Source: Gammaproteobacteria bacterium | Lineage (GTDB): Bacteria > Pseudomonadota > Gammaproteobacteria > UWMA-0217 | Length of the DNA stretch: 38,335 bases | Direction of reading: 5' to 3' | NCBI GenBank assembly: GCA_026981985.1 | Contig: JALSHZ010000142.1 | Location: 1-38,335, forward strand | In this document: positions 10,254-19,497 of the stretch, piece after piece | Layout: every line of letters starts with the position of its first letter | Position numbering within the stretch: the stretch's first letter is position 1 | Notes under the pieces: generated by a model | Seen by the model: the letters and a program-made list of their open reading frames with translations, nothing else | Database searches by the model: none | Told to the model about the DNA's origin: nothing | Translations under genes and position numbers: made by a program

Positions 10254-10901
10254 TCAGTCGATATCCCATAGCGCACGATAGGCGCGCGCTTGCGCGGTGA
10301 TGTCGGGCGCTGACCACAGATCCGATATCACGGCGGTCATGTCTGCCCCGGCGGTAATGAGTGATGGGGCGTTATCGAGGGTTATGCCGCCGATGGCGCA
10401 GACCGGAACCTGTGGGTGGTCCCATTGTTCCAGCAGGGTGGTGGAGGCGCGCACGGCGGCGGGTTTGGTTGGCGATGGGAAGAAGGCACCGAAGGCGACG
10501 TAGCTCGCGCCGCTGGCGGCGGCATGGCGGGCAGCTTCCAGTTGGTTGTAGCAGGAGACGCCGATGATGGCGTCGGCCCCGAGCTGCTCTACTGCGGTGA
10601 TGATGTCGGCGTCGTCGCGTCCCAGGTGTATGCCGGCTGCACCACAGCGCGATGCCAGTTCGATATCGTCGTTGATGATCAGCAAGGCATCGAAGCGTTG
10701 GCACAGTGACGCCAGCGCCTTGGCCTGTTCCAGCCGCAGTCCCGGGTCGGCGGATTTGTCGCGATATTGCAGTGCAGTGACGTCGCCTTGCAATGCCGCC
10801 TCTGCTTCATGCAGGAGTTCGTCGGTGCTGCTGTAGTTGCCGCGTGTGATGGCGTACAGACCACGCAGGCGGGGATCAGCGTGCATGGCTGGAGGTCGCA
10901 A
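10254..10901 (-). CDS. thiE: thiamine-phosphate synthase
   Basis: A 215-residue TIM-barrel enzyme joining HMP-pyrophosphate and thiazole phosphate to make thiamine phosphate. Recognised by GLYAIT near the N-terminus, TALQYRDKS (pyrophosphate-binding Gln/Arg/Lys), LIINDDIELA, GIHLGRDD, IGVSCYN, YVAFGAFFPSPTK and the CAIGGIT glycine-rich phosphate site. It is the last gene of HAD-thiD-thiE, 41 bases after thiD. Met6 (10886) is an alternative start. No TPP riboswitch was seen upstream of this operon. Confidence 0.94.
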   Translation of the reverse strand: MRPPAMHADPRLRGLYAITRGNYSSTDELLHEAEAALQGDVTALQYRDKSADPGLRLEQAKALASLCQRFDALLIINDDIELASRCGAAGIHLGRDDADIITAVEQLGADAIIGVSCYNQLEAARHAAASGASYVAFGAFFPSPTKPAAVRASTTLLEQWDHPQVPVCAIGGITLDNAPSLITAGADMTAVISDLWSAPDITAQARAYRALWDID

Positions 10902-10942
10902 GCTGGTTCAGGTATGCGGCAGCGGCTGTGGTCCGAGCGACT

Positions 10943-11746
10943 TCAGTGATCGTCATGATTGTTCGTCCAGAAGAAGCGGTCCGGGAGTTTCTGCCCCATG
11001 CCGATGTGTCGCCCATGTCGGAGCGTGTTCCAGGCGTAACGCTGGGCCGGCTCGATCACACTCAGCACGTCCTGACTCTGTGCCAGCAGCGCGGCAATGG
11101 CCGAGGCCAGCGTGCAGCCGGAGCCGTGGTAGCTGCCATCGAGCCGTTCCCAGCGATATTCATCCAGTTTGCGGCGGTTGCCATAGAGTGTGTTGACGAC
11201 CTCCGGGGTTTTTTCGTGGGTGCCGGTGATGAGGACATTCTCGCAACCGGTGTCCAGTAGTGCCATGGCACAGGCTTCGAGGGTATCGGACGCTGGCGAC
11301 AGCTGTCGTGCCTCCAGGCTGTTGGGGGTTGCAATCGTGGTTTGTGGCAGCAACAGGCTGACCAGGGCGTGTACGACATCACCGTCCGCAAGCTGCTTGC
11401 CACTGCCCGATGCCAGCACCGGGTCGAGCACCACGGGCACCTCGGGGTAATCGACCAGAATCGAGTGAATGGCTTCGATCACGCCGACATCGGGCAGCAG
11501 CCCCAGCTTGATGCTGGCAACCGGGATGTCTTCGAGTACGGCCCGGGCCTGTTCGGCGAGAAAGGCTGGGCTGACGGGCATGACCTCGATGACCCGTGAC
11601 GTATTCTGCACCGTCAGGCAGGTGGCGACCGGGGCGGCATGGCCACCCATGCTGGCGATGGTTTCGATATCGGCCTGAAGGCCGGCGCCGCCGGTCGGGT
11701 CGAGACCGGCGAAAACGAGCGTGACGGCGGTGCGTGTGTCGTTCAT
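10943..11746 (-). CDS. thiD: hydroxymethylpyrimidine/phosphomethylpyrimidine kinase
   Basis: A 267-residue ribokinase-fold enzyme that phosphorylates HMP to HMP-P and then HMP-PP. It shows FAGLDPTGGAGLQADIETI at the N-terminus, ATCLTVQNT and VVLDPVLASGSGKQL. It also has LITGTHEK and the anion-hole/catalytic YHGSGCTLASAIAA. The start ATGA overlaps the stop of the HAD gene upstream by four bases, indicating translational coupling. Its product feeds ThiE directly. Confidence 0.94.
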   Translation of the reverse strand: MNDTRTAVTLVFAGLDPTGGAGLQADIETIASMGGHAAPVATCLTVQNTSRVIEVMPVSPAFLAEQARAVLEDIPVASIKLGLLPDVGVIEAIHSILVDYPEVPVVLDPVLASGSGKQLADGDVVHALVSLLLPQTTIATPNSLEARQLSPASDTLEACAMALLDTGCENVLITGTHEKTPEVVNTLYGNRRKLDEYRWERLDGSYHGSGCTLASAIAALLAQSQDVLSVIEPAQRYAWNTLRHGRHIGMGQKLPDRFFWTNNHDDH

Positions 11747-12396
11747 CGGAATGAAATAATGGGCCAGTTGCGATGGTTGGCGGTAGCGACGAGGGGCTCG
11801 TCGGCATCGACCGCGACAGGGTTGTCGACCTGTTCCAGCAATGGCAGGTCGTTATGGGAATCACTATAGAACGTGCTACCGCTCAGATCCATATCATGCT
11901 GTTCCAGCCATTGTTGCAGACGCTGAACCTTACCTTCCCGGAAACAGGGTGTGCCGTCGATCTCACCGGTAAAACGGCCTTCCCGCATTTCCGGTACGGT
12001 GGCAATCAGATGCTTCACGCCAAAAGCGGTCGCAATGGGTTGCGTGACGAAGCTGTTGGTGGCGGTGATGATAATGACGGTATCGCCGCGCTCAGCGTGT
12101 GCGGCGATGGTGTCGCGCCCCTTCTCCAGCATGATGGGTGTGATCTTTTCGGCGACGAATTCCTGCCGCCAGGCCAGCAGTTGCTCGTAGTCGTTTTCCT
12201 TCAACGGTGTAAACGCAAAGCGTGCGAACTCGTAGATATCGAGCTGTCCTTGTTTGTAAAGATCGTAGAAACGCTGGTTCGCCGCTTCATACGCCTGGCC
12301 GTCGACGATGCCGCGTTCGACCAGGAATTGACCCCAGGCATAGTCACTGTCGCCATCGAGTAATGTGTTGTCCAGGTCAAAAAGTGCCAGTGCCAT
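11743..12396 (-). CDS. HAD-superfamily IB phosphatase (SerB/histidinol-phosphatase-like)
   Basis: A 217-residue soluble HAD hydrolase. Motif I is ALFDLDNTLLDGD (nucleophile Asp7, acid Asp9). Motif II is IIITATNSF, the motif III lysine lies in FREGKVQRL, and motif IV is YSDSHNDLPLL. An alpha-helical C1 cap sits between motifs I and II, as in phosphoserine-phosphatase relatives. Homologues are found beside rppH-ptsP in pseudomonads, as here. Candidate substrates are phosphoserine or histidinol phosphate; the sequence does not decide. It leads the thiD-thiE operon and diverges from rppH. Confidence 0.85.
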   Translation of the reverse strand: MALALFDLDNTLLDGDSDYAWGQFLVERGIVDGQAYEAANQRFYDLYKQGQLDIYEFARFAFTPLKENDYEQLLAWRQEFVAEKITPIMLEKGRDTIAAHAERGDTVIIITATNSFVTQPIATAFGVKHLIATVPEMREGRFTGEIDGTPCFREGKVQRLQQWLEQHDMDLSGSTFYSDSHNDLPLLEQVDNPVAVDADEPLVATANHRNWPIISFR

Positions 12397-12528
12397 TCAT
12401 GCTATTCTCTTGCAAAGTCAGCGGCGATTATAAGGGCGGTTTGCCCGAACTGAAGGGTTGTGAAAAAATATTTACCCCTCAGGCATGACGACGCTGGGCG
12501 ATAACCCCCAAGAAAACAGGCAGATACA

Positions 12529-13032
12529 GTGATCGATGAAGATGGTTTCAGAGCCAATGTAGGCATTATTCTGTCGAACCGGCAGGGTGAGGTCTTCTGG
12601 GCCAAACGCATCGGACAGCGCGCCTGGCAGTTCCCGCAGGGTGGTATTCGCGAGCATGAGTCGGCGGAAGAGGCCATGTACCGTGAACTGCGTGAGGAGG
12701 TCGGTCTATCACCCGATCATGTCCGCATCATGGCCTCGACGCGGGACTGGCTGCGTTATCGTCTGCCCAAACATCTGCTGCGCCGTGATTCACATCCGTT
12801 GTGCATCGGCCAGAAACAGCGCTGGTTTCTGCTGCGCATGGAGTGTGGTGAGCATGAGGTATGCTTCGACACCACCTCGCAGCCGGAATTCGATGGCTGG
12901 CGCTGGGTCGACTACTGGCTGCCGGTCGAAGAAGTGGTGTTCTTCAAGCGCGAGGTCTACTTTCAGGCGCTGAAGGAACTCGCACCCGCCATCGAGGGCA
13001 TTCGCCCCACGCCCGATCTCGCACCGACCTGA
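12529..13032 (+). CDS. rppH: RNA pyrophosphohydrolase
   Basis: A 167-residue Nudix enzyme that removes pyrophosphate from the 5' end of primary transcripts and so starts RNase E-dependent decay. The Nudix box spans 38-60 ([20 protein letters not shown] then VGL), with the metal-binding REXXEE. Family hallmarks are the [16 protein letters not shown]-terminus and WQFPQGG. The start is a GTG at 12529, supported by the conserved N-terminus; the ribosome-binding site is weak. ptsP follows after 9 bases. Confidence 0.95.
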   Translation: MIDEDGFRANVGIILSNRQGEVFWAKRIGQRAWQFPQGGIREHESAEEAMYRELREEVGLSPDHVRIMASTRDWLRYRLPKHLLRRDSHPLCIGQKQRWFLLRMECGEHEVCFDTTSQPEFDGWRWVDYWLPVEEVVFFKREVYFQALKELAPAIEGIRPTPDLAPT

Positions 13033-13041
13033 TTTTTTTCT

Positions 13042-15297
13042 ATGCTCTTTACCCTTCGCCGCATCGTCCAGGAAGCAACGCAGGCCGAGGGGCTGGCGAA
13101 TGTTCTCGATCTGATCGTTCAGCGTGTTCGCGAGGCGCTGAGTGTCGATGTGGCCTCTCTCTACCTACTATGCCCACAGAATGAACAGCTGACACTGATG
13201 GCCAGCCATGGCCTGGCGCAAGGTGCTCACCTGCAGCAATATGAAGGCCTGGTGGCATTGGTGGCCGAGCGCGCTGAGCCAGTCATTCTTGATAATGTAA
13301 CCGGGCATTCCCGTTACCAGCGTTTTCCTGGCTCTGTCGAAGAACCCCTCAACTCTTTTCTCGGTGTACCCCTTCTGCACCAGCGACGGCTGTTGGGAGT
13401 GCTGGTGGTGCAGGCGTTGGGTGAACACCGCTTCCAGGAAGACCATGTTGCCTTTCTGGTGACCTTGGTTGCGCAGCTGGCGAGTGTCATCAGTAGTGCC
13501 GAGATTTCCGGCGAGCTGGGCAGTGGCGAAGTGCAGGATGTGGGCCGCAATATTCTCGTTAGCGGCATTCCAGGGTCACCAGGCATCGGGATTGGCACGG
13601 CGGTCGTTTATTTTCCCGACACCGAACTTGAGGCAGTACCCGACCGTAATCCCGATTCGATAGAGGATGAGATTACGCTGTTCCGCGAGGCGGTGGCGCA
13701 AGTCGAGGTGGATCTGCTGCGGATCAAGGAGGAGCTCAGCAGCAAACTGCCTGCCGAGGATCGGGCATTGTTCGACGCCTACCTGATGATGCTTTCCAGC
13801 AGCTCGTTGATCGATGGCGCGGTCGAGCGAATCAAGGAAGGTAACTGGGCACCGGGCGCACTGCGTGCGACGTTCCTGGAATATCAGCGTCATTTCGATG
13901 AAATGGAGGACGATTACCTCAGAGAGCGTGCCACGGATGTGCAGGATCTCGGGCGGCGTATTCTGGAGCACCTACTGACGGATGGGCACAAGCGACCACA
14001 GTACCAGGAGAATACGATTTTGGTCGGGCGTGATATTTCCGCTTCACAGCTGGCGGAAGTGCCAGCAGAAAAGCTGGCGGGGATGGTCTGTGGTTCCGGC
14101 TCAGGATCATCCCACGTGGCGATCTTGGCGCGGGCGCTTGGGGTGCCGGCGGTGATGGGCGCGAGCGATCTGCCGGTGGCGCGCATCGACGGGCTCGATG
14201 TCATCGTCGATGGCTACCAGGGTAGTATCTACCTGCGGCCGGAAAAGGCAGTTCGCACCGAGTTCGAGCGCCTGGCACGGGAAGAGAGTGAGCTGACCCA
14301 GGGCTTGTGGAGCGAGGCAAAGCGCCCCGCGATCACGCCAGATGGACATACCGTTCCGGTCTACATCAACAGTGGTCTCAAGTCTGATCTGATGCAGGCG
14401 CAGCGTTCGATGGCGGACGGTATCGGGCTATACCGCACCGAGCTGCCATTCATGGTGCGTGAGCGTTTTCCCGGCGAAGTCGAACAGGCCAATATCTACG
14501 AACGCGTGCTGCGCTCCTTTCCGGCGCATCCGGTCACTCTGCGCACGCTCGATGTTGGCGGTGACAAGGCGCTGAGCTATTTCCCGATTGTTGAGGACAA
14601 CCCTTTCCTTGGTTATCGTGGCATCCGCATCTCTCTCGATCACCCGGATATTTTTCTCACCCAGCTGCGCGCGATGCTGCAAGCCAGCCGGGCGACCGGC
14701 AATCTGCATGTGCTTTTTCCGATGATCAGCTCGATGGATGAGCTGGATGAATCGCTGGCGTTGTTGGAACGGGCGCGTCATGAGCTCGGTGAGGAGGGTA
14801 TAGAAACGCCGCTGCCGCGCACCGGCGTGATGATCGAAGTGCCATCGGCGGTCTATCTGGCCGAGCATCTGGCGCGTAAGGTCGATTTCCTCAGCATTGG
14901 CACCAACGATCTGGTGCAATACCTGTTGGCGGTGGACCGGAACAATACCCGTGTGGCTAAGCTCTATCATGATGACCACCCGGCTGTACTCTGCGCGATC
15001 GAAGCCATTGTCGATGGTGCGCATCGGGCCGGGCGGCCGGTGTCGGTCTGTGGTGAGATGGCCAGTGATCCGGCATCGATGTTGCTGCTGCTCGGCGCTG
15101 GGGTCGATAGTCTCAGCGTCAGTGTCGCCAGCTTGCCGCGCATCAAATGGGTGATCCGGAGCTTCTCACGCCAGCACGCCAGTGAAATCTTCACTGAAGC
15201 ACGGCGCCTGCTCGATCCGGAAAGCATACGCAGCCTGCTCAACAATACACTGATCGACGCCGGTCTCGGGGCGCTGGTGCGTGCCGGCAGGCATTGA
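13042..15297 (+). CDS. ptsP: PEP-protein phosphotransferase of the nitrogen PTS (EI-Ntr)
   Basis: A 751-residue cytosolic EI paralogue with an N-terminal GAF domain (~15-165), the mark of EI-Ntr. It takes phosphate from PEP and passes it to NPr (ptsO at 19.2 kb). The HPr-binding helical domain follows. The phospho-histidine loop is GSGSSHVAILARALG, with His358. The PEP-binding barrel shows YRTELPFM, LRTLDVGGDK, GYRGIRISL, LSIGTNDL and the catalytic-cysteine loop SVCGEMASDP. It overlaps nothing and is probably transcribed with rppH. GAF ligands in this family include glutamine and 2-oxoglutarate, suggesting nitrogen sensing. Confidence 0.95.
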   Translation: MLFTLRRIVQEATQAEGLANVLDLIVQRVREALSVDVASLYLLCPQNEQLTLMASHGLAQGAHLQQYEGLVALVAERAEPVILDNVTGHSRYQRFPGSVEEPLNSFLGVPLLHQRRLLGVLVVQALGEHRFQEDHVAFLVTLVAQLASVISSAEISGELGSGEVQDVGRNILVSGIPGSPGIGIGTAVVYFPDTELEAVPDRNPDSIEDEITLFREAVAQVEVDLLRIKEELSSKLPAEDRALFDAYLMMLSSSSLIDGAVERIKEGNWAPGALRATFLEYQRHFDEMEDDYLRERATDVQDLGRRILEHLLTDGHKRPQYQENTILVGRDISASQLAEVPAEKLAGMVCGSGSGSSHVAILARALGVPAVMGASDLPVARIDGLDVIVDGYQGSIYLRPEKAVRTEFERLAREESELTQGLWSEAKRPAITPDGHTVPVYINSGLKSDLMQAQRSMADGIGLYRTELPFMVRERFPGEVEQANIYERVLRSFPAHPVTLRTLDVGGDKALSYFPIVEDNPFLGYRGIRISLDHPDIFLTQLRAMLQASRATGNLHVLFPMISSMDELDESLALLERARHELGEEGIETPLPRTGVMIEVPSAVYLAEHLARKVDFLSIGTNDLVQYLLAVDRNNTRVAKLYHDDHPAVLCAIEAIVDGAHRAGRPVSVCGEMASDPASMLLLLGAGVDSLSVSVASLPRIKWVIRSFSRQHASEIFTEARRLLDPESIRSLLNNTLIDAGLGALVRAGRH

Positions 15298-15414
15298 GCC
15301 GGATTTTCTACTGAAGTATCGGCATGCGTCAGGGCTGTACCGCTGTCCCTGCGAACGGCCTCGCCCTGAGACTTGCTATGGCCAATGCCTCAACCCGTTT
15401 TTCACTACGCCAAT

Positions 15415-15442
15415 TTGGTATGGCTGGGCCTTGGTGTAGAAT
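15415..15442 (+). promoter_or_regulatory. candidate sigma-70 promoter of apbC/mrp
   Basis: TTGGTA (15415-15420) and TAGAAT (15437-15442) are spaced by 16 bases, matching the consensus at 4 and 5 of 6 positions. It sits about 45 bases before the Mrp start, in the 189-base gap after ptsP. Confidence 0.45.
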
Positions 15443-15486
15443 CCCCGGCCTGACTCATACTAGTTGCCGGACCGGAGGCATGACCC

Positions 15487-16578
15487 ATGGCTGAAATTAC
15501 TCAGGCACAGATCGAAGCTGTATTGAAAGAGATCAACGACCCTTACGGGGAAAAAGACATCGTTTCCAGCAAGGCCGTCAAGTCTATCGATATCGACGGC
15601 AGTACGGTAAAGATCGTGGTCGAACTCGGCTATCCGGCCAAGGGTATCGTCGATGCGCTTGCCAAGGAGATCACCGAAAAAGTGCAGGCTATCGACGGTG
15701 TCGAAGGCGCTGATGTCACGGTGGGCTGGAAGATTGTCAGCCACGCGGTGCAAAAAAACCTCAGCCCGTTGCCAAATGTGAAGAACATCATCGCCGTGGC
15801 TTCAGGCAAGGGCGGCGTCGGCAAATCGACCACCACCGTCAATCTGGCGCTTGCATTGGCTGCTGAGGGCGCGCGTGTTGGTGTCCTCGACGCAGACATC
15901 TATGGCCCCAGTATTCCGCGGATGCTGGGCATCACCGGTCAGCCAGCGTCGAAAGATGGCAACTCGCTGGAGCCGATGGAAAACTATGGCATCCAGGCCA
16001 TGTCGATCGGTTTTCTCATCGAGGAAGACACCCCGATGATCTGGCGTGGCCCAATGGTGACGCAGGCGTTGGAGCAACTGCTGTCGGATACGCAGTGGGA
16101 CGATCTGGACTATCTGATCATCGACATGCCGCCGGGCACCGGCGATACCCAGCTGACACTGTCGCAGAAGATCCCCGTCAGTGGTGCCGTCATCGTCACC
16201 ACGCCGCAGGACATTGCCTTGCTGGATGCTCGCAAGGGGCTGAAAATGTTCGAGAAAGTCGAAGTCACCGTGCTCGGCATCGTGGAGAATATGAGTACGC
16301 ATATCTGTAGTAACTGTGGCCATGAAGAGCATATCTTTGGCGCTGGCGGTGGCGAGCGGATGGCACAGGAGCATGGGGTCGATCTGCTCGGATCGTTGCC
16401 GCTGGATATCACCATCCGTGAACAGGCTGACAGCGGCCACCCAACTGTCGTGGCCGACCCTGAAGGCAAGATTTCTCAGGTCTATCGTGATATCGCACGT
16501 CGTACTGCCGCGAAGCTGGCGAAGCAGGCCAAGGACTACAAGGCCAAGTTCCCGAAGATCGTTATTCAGAACACCTGA
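15487..16578 (+). CDS. apbC: Mrp/ApbC-type iron-sulfur cluster carrier ATPase
   Basis: A 363-residue P-loop ATPase that binds and hands on Fe-S clusters as a dimer. Residues ~1-90 are a MIP18/DUF59 domain. The NTPase domain has the deviant Walker A SGKGGVGKST at 106-115, with the intermonomer lysine. It also has VLDADIYGPSIPRML, the Walker B-like IIDMPPGTGDTQL, and the cluster-binding pair HICSNCGHEE. The ATG at 15487 follows a GGAGG ribosome-binding site eight bases upstream. It is followed by a hairpin before dcd. Confidence 0.94.
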   Translation: MAEITQAQIEAVLKEINDPYGEKDIVSSKAVKSIDIDGSTVKIVVELGYPAKGIVDALAKEITEKVQAIDGVEGADVTVGWKIVSHAVQKNLSPLPNVKNIIAVASGKGGVGKSTTTVNLALALAAEGARVGVLDADIYGPSIPRMLGITGQPASKDGNSLEPMENYGIQAMSIGFLIEEDTPMIWRGPMVTQALEQLLSDTQWDDLDYLIIDMPPGTGDTQLTLSQKIPVSGAVIVTTPQDIALLDARKGLKMFEKVEVTVLGIVENMSTHICSNCGHEEHIFGAGGGERMAQEHGVDLLGSLPLDITIREQADSGHPTVVADPEGKISQVYRDIARRTAAKLAKQAKDYKAKFPKIVIQNT

Positions 16579-16585
16579 GCAGTCA

Positions 16586-16613
16586 GGACAGGAGGGAGTC
16601 CTCCCTTCTGTCC
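16586..16613 (+). terminator. strong hairpin downstream of apbC
   Basis: GGACAGGAGGGAG and CTCCCTTCTGTCC, eight bases after the apbC stop, can pair over 13 positions with one G-U. The innermost pairs must open to form a loop. No T-run follows, so it may be a transcript-stabilising or pausing hairpin rather than a strict intrinsic terminator. Confidence 0.45.
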
Positions 16614-16680
16614 ACCATTCCCGCCTTCCTCATGATGGTGTAGTCTTGCGTTCCCGCAATGCTGACAGCGTGGTCAAGCC

Positions 16681-17244
16681 ATGAGTATCAAACCCGATTT
16701 CTGGATTCGCCAGGCGGCCGAACAGGGCATGATCGAACCTTTCGAGCCGGGACAGATTCGTCACGTCGATGGCAAGAAGATCGTCTCCTACGGTACATCC
16801 AGCTATGGCTATGATGTGCGTTGCGCGGATGAGTTCAAGATTTTCACCAACATCAATTCTGCCATTGTCGACCCGAAGGCGTTCGATGAGAACAGTTTTG
16901 TCGATGTGAAGTCGGATGTGTGCATTATCCCGCCCAACTCCTTTGCGCTGGCGAGAACGGTGGAGTATTTCAGAATTCCGCGCCGGGTATTGACGATTTG
17001 CCTGGGTAAATCGACCTATGCACGATGCGGCATCATTGTGAACGTAACACCGCTCGAACCCGAGTGGGAAGGGCATGTGACGCTGGAGTTTTCCAATACG
17101 ACGCCGTTGCCGGCCAAGATCTACGCCAACGAAGGCGTTGCCCAAATGCTGTTTCTGGAGTCTGACGATGACTGTGAGACCTCCTACAAGGACCGGGGCG
17201 GCAAGTATATGGGGCAGCGTGGTGTCACGCTGCCCAAGACCTGA
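16681..17244 (+). CDS. dcd: dCTP deaminase
   Basis: A 187-residue trimeric enzyme making dUTP from dCTP for thymidylate synthesis. It shows [29 protein letters not shown], the substrate-binding [20 protein letters not shown] (active-site Arg and Glu) and the C-terminal [16 protein letters not shown] lid. Length and motifs are standard for the gammaproteobacterial deaminase that releases dUTP. It lies 102 bases after apbC with a weak ribosome-binding site. Confidence 0.95.
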   Translation: MSIKPDFWIRQAAEQGMIEPFEPGQIRHVDGKKIVSYGTSSYGYDVRCADEFKIFTNINSAIVDPKAFDENSFVDVKSDVCIIPPNSFALARTVEYFRIPRRVLTICLGKSTYARCGIIVNVTPLEPEWEGHVTLEFSNTTPLPAKIYANEGVAQMLFLESDDDCETSYKDRGGKYMGQRGVTLPKT

Positions 17245-17269
17245 TTGTCCTGTCTCTCCCAGCGGCTTT

Positions 17270-17521
17270 CTATCCCCGGTTCAGCCCGAACCGTTTCAGA
17301 CCCACCAGACCAAGCAGTGTCGATCCGACAACCCAGACAAAAGGTATGCCGGGCTCACGGTTGCGCGATCCGGAGTCTCCCGCGACCGCCGTTTTTGCTG
17401 TGATGATAGTCGGTTGCTCTGCTTCAATGCGTTTGTTGTAACTGTGCTGCAAGCCGATGGCGGTAACGATGATGATGGCGCCAGCGAGTGCCAAGCGCCT
17501 TTTGCTTGTGGTTTTCTCCAT
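17270..17521 (-). CDS. small membrane protein with PEP-CTERM-like tail
   Basis: An 83-residue protein not recognised as a named family. A basic N-terminus (EKTTSKRR) precedes a hydrophobic segment at ~10-25 that may be a signal anchor. The middle is polar and contains SGSRNREPG. The end, PFVWVVGSTLLGLVGLKRFG, is a hydrophobic helix closed by basic residues and resembles VPLPA-type PEP-CTERM sorting signals, although the strict VPLP motif is absent. The ATG at 17521 has a good GGGAGCAGGA ribosome-binding site, which supports a real gene. It stands alone, convergent with dcd. Confidence 0.6.
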   Translation of the reverse strand: MEKTTSKRRLALAGAIIIVTAIGLQHSYNKRIEAEQPTIITAKTAVAGDSGSRNREPGIPFVWVVGSTLLGLVGLKRFGLNRG

Positions 17522-17715
17522 TGTCCTGCTCCCTGTGATTTGTACACGACCTGAATATTTTTAGTCAGCCAGTACATTCCTAAGTGTGTTGATCCAATAT
17601 TCCCGCGCTCTGTGGCGGGGGTGGGGATCATAGTTCAGTTGCTGCGGGATGGATGGAGATGAATCACGTTGACGTATTGTTACATTATCGGCAACGGTGA
17701 GTTTGTGAGGTGTTT

Positions 17716-19071
17716 TCAGGTTAGCAGCAGTGTGGCCAGGCCAAGGAAGGTGAGGAAACCGATGACATCGGTGACGGTGGTGAGCACCACGCCACCGGCC
17801 AGCGCCGGATCGATACGCAGTTTTTCCAGCACCAGCGGGATGATGACCCCCGCCAATGCTGCACAGACGAGGTTGATGACCAGTGCGGCAGCAATAATGC
17901 CGCCGATTTGCCAGCTACCAAACCAGAAAATGGTGATGCCAGCGACCACTGCGGACCAGATCAGGCCATTGAGCAGGCCGACGGAAATCTCCTTGAACAG
18001 CAGCCAAGAGGTGTTTTGCGAGCCGATTTGGTCGAGGGCAAGGCCTCGAATCATCAGCGTGAGTGTTTGTGTGCCAGCGATGCCCCCCATGCTGGCGACG
18101 ATCGGCATCAGCACCGCGAGTGCGACCACCTTTTCCAGTGTTGCCTGGAAGTTGCCAATGACCCAGGCCGCGAGCAGGGCGGTCAGCAGATTGATGCCGA
18201 GCCACAATGCGCGCCGTTTGGTGCTTTTCCAGACCGGCGCAAAAACATCATCCTCCTCGCTCAAGCCGGCGTGACTGAGGAGGTTGTGCTCCGCTTCATC
18301 TCGAATGATGTCGACAACGTCGTCGACGGTGATGCGACCGAGCAGTTTGCCGTCGTTGTCGACGACTGGCGCGGTCATCAGGTCGTGAATTTCGAATAAT
18401 TGCGCCACTTCCGCGGCAGGTGTATCAACCTTGATGCTGATGATATCGGGGGGTATTACTTCGGCAACCATCTTGTCGCTATCGGATGTCACCAGCGTCG
18501 ACAGTGGCAGTGTCCCGAGAAGCTTTTCATAGCGATTGACGACGAACAGACTGTCGGTGTGGGGTGGCAGCTCGCCACGTAGCCGAAGATAGCGAAACAC
18601 CACTTCGAGGGTGACATCACCCCTGACGGTCACCGTGTCGGTGTTCATCAGGCCACCGGCTGTGTCTTCGCCGTAGGCGAGTACTGATTCGAGGCGTTCC
18701 CTGTCTTGTTGATCCATGGAGCGCAGGATCTGCTGTGTGATGCGATCGGGCAGGTCCTGCAACAGGTCGGCCAGGTCATCCGTGTCCATGTGTTCGGCAG
18801 CGGTGACGAAGTCTTCCACTTCCATCTCGTCTGTCAGGTCGGCCATGACCGCCTGGCCGAGCAACACCAGTACCTCGCCCCGTGTTTCTGCTTCGACCAT
18901 GCTCCAGATCAGGCGTCGCTCGGTGGGTGGCAGTGACTCCAGAAGATGCGCGATTTCGGCCGGATGCAGTGCGTTCAACATCCGCCGAATCGGCTGCAGC
19001 CGACCGCTGCGCAGCAGATCAGTCAACTGCTGACGTTGGGTATCCGGTTGATGTTGTAAGGTTGCTTCCAT
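17716..19071 (-). CDS. mgtE: MgtE-type magnesium transporter
   Basis: A 451-residue inner-membrane Mg2+ channel/transporter. The N-terminal MgtE superhelical domain (LLESLPPTERRLIWSMV and DLLQDLPDRITQQILRSM) is followed by EDTAGGLMNTDTVTV and a CBS pair (~140-265, for example DLMTAPVVDNDGKLLGRIT). The plug helix region and five membrane helices (~285-450) follow, with VLMPIVASMGGIAGTQTL as the pore-lining signature. Mg2+ bound at the cytosolic domains closes the pore in this family. I start at ATG 19071 (MEATLQHQ); the 33 codons further upstream lack family character. It closes the rpoN-PTS block and lies 147 bases after ptsO. Confidence 0.92.
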   Translation of the reverse strand: MEATLQHQPDTQRQQLTDLLRSGRLQPIRRMLNALHPAEIAHLLESLPPTERRLIWSMVEAETRGEVLVLLGQAVMADLTDEMEVEDFVTAAEHMDTDDLADLLQDLPDRITQQILRSMDQQDRERLESVLAYGEDTAGGLMNTDTVTVRGDVTLEVVFRYLRLRGELPPHTDSLFVVNRYEKLLGTLPLSTLVTSDSDKMVAEVIPPDIISIKVDTPAAEVAQLFEIHDLMTAPVVDNDGKLLGRITVDDVVDIIRDEAEHNLLSHAGLSEEDDVFAPVWKSTKRRALWLGINLLTALLAAWVIGNFQATLEKVVALAVLMPIVASMGGIAGTQTLTLMIRGLALDQIGSQNTSWLLFKEISVGLLNGLIWSAVVAGITIFWFGSWQIGGIIAAALVINLVCAALAGVIIPLVLEKLRIDPALAGGVVLTTVTDVIGFLTFLGLATLLLT

Positions 19072-19218
19072 GGATTGTCCGTAGCGGTTGAACTGCCAGC
19101 CCGGGTATCTCCTGAAGGTGAGTTCAGTTCGACCGGCGCAGAGTTCGGGCGAGGTTACAGGCAATCGCACAGTGGGTAAAGATCTGGTGGGAACTGGTGG
19201 GGGCCTTGGCCAGAAGAG

Positions 19219-19488
19219 CTATTCAGTTTCGCCGAAATGTTCTCTGACCAGTGTTTCGATGGCGTTGAGGGCTTCCTGCGCATCGGCACCATCGGCGTGG
19301 ACGATGATGTCAGTACCTTTTGCCGCGGCCAGCATCATGACGCCCATGATGCTTTTGCCATTGACTTTGCGGCTGTTGCGTTCGATCTCAATGGTTGCAG
19401 CAAACTGTGAGGTGAGACCCACCAGTCGCGCTGCAGCGCGTGCGTGCAGGCCCAGCTTGTTGATAATGGTGAGGCGGCGGCTGATCAT
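19219..19488 (-). CDS. ptsO: NPr, HPr-like phosphocarrier of the nitrogen PTS
   Basis: An 89-residue HPr homologue. His15 in GLHARAAA is the site phosphorylated by EI-Ntr. Ser46 in GKSIMGVMML is at the regulatory position targeted by HPr kinases. It passes phosphate to PtsN and probably to the EIIA-Man-like protein encoded 9 bases upstream. The retained Ser46 motif and the linked hprK indicate serine control is plausible here. Confidence 0.92.
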   Translation of the reverse strand: MISRRLTIINKLGLHARAAARLVGLTSQFAATIEIERNSRKVNGKSIMGVMMLAAAKGTDIIVHADGADAQEALNAIETLVREHFGETE

Positions 19489-19497
19489 TTCCGTACA

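Noticed and set aside
10243-10257. CTGAC...GTCAG hairpin between the rhodanese gene and thiE
   Set aside because: Only five base pairs and partly within both coding ends; too weak to call a terminator.
10944-11260. Plus-strand frames across thiD
   Set aside because: No ribosome-binding site or family motifs; ThiD is unambiguous on the other strand.
10902-11742. TPP riboswitch for thiD/thiE
   Set aside because: No thi-box-like sequence was recognised upstream of thiE, thiD or the HAD gene.
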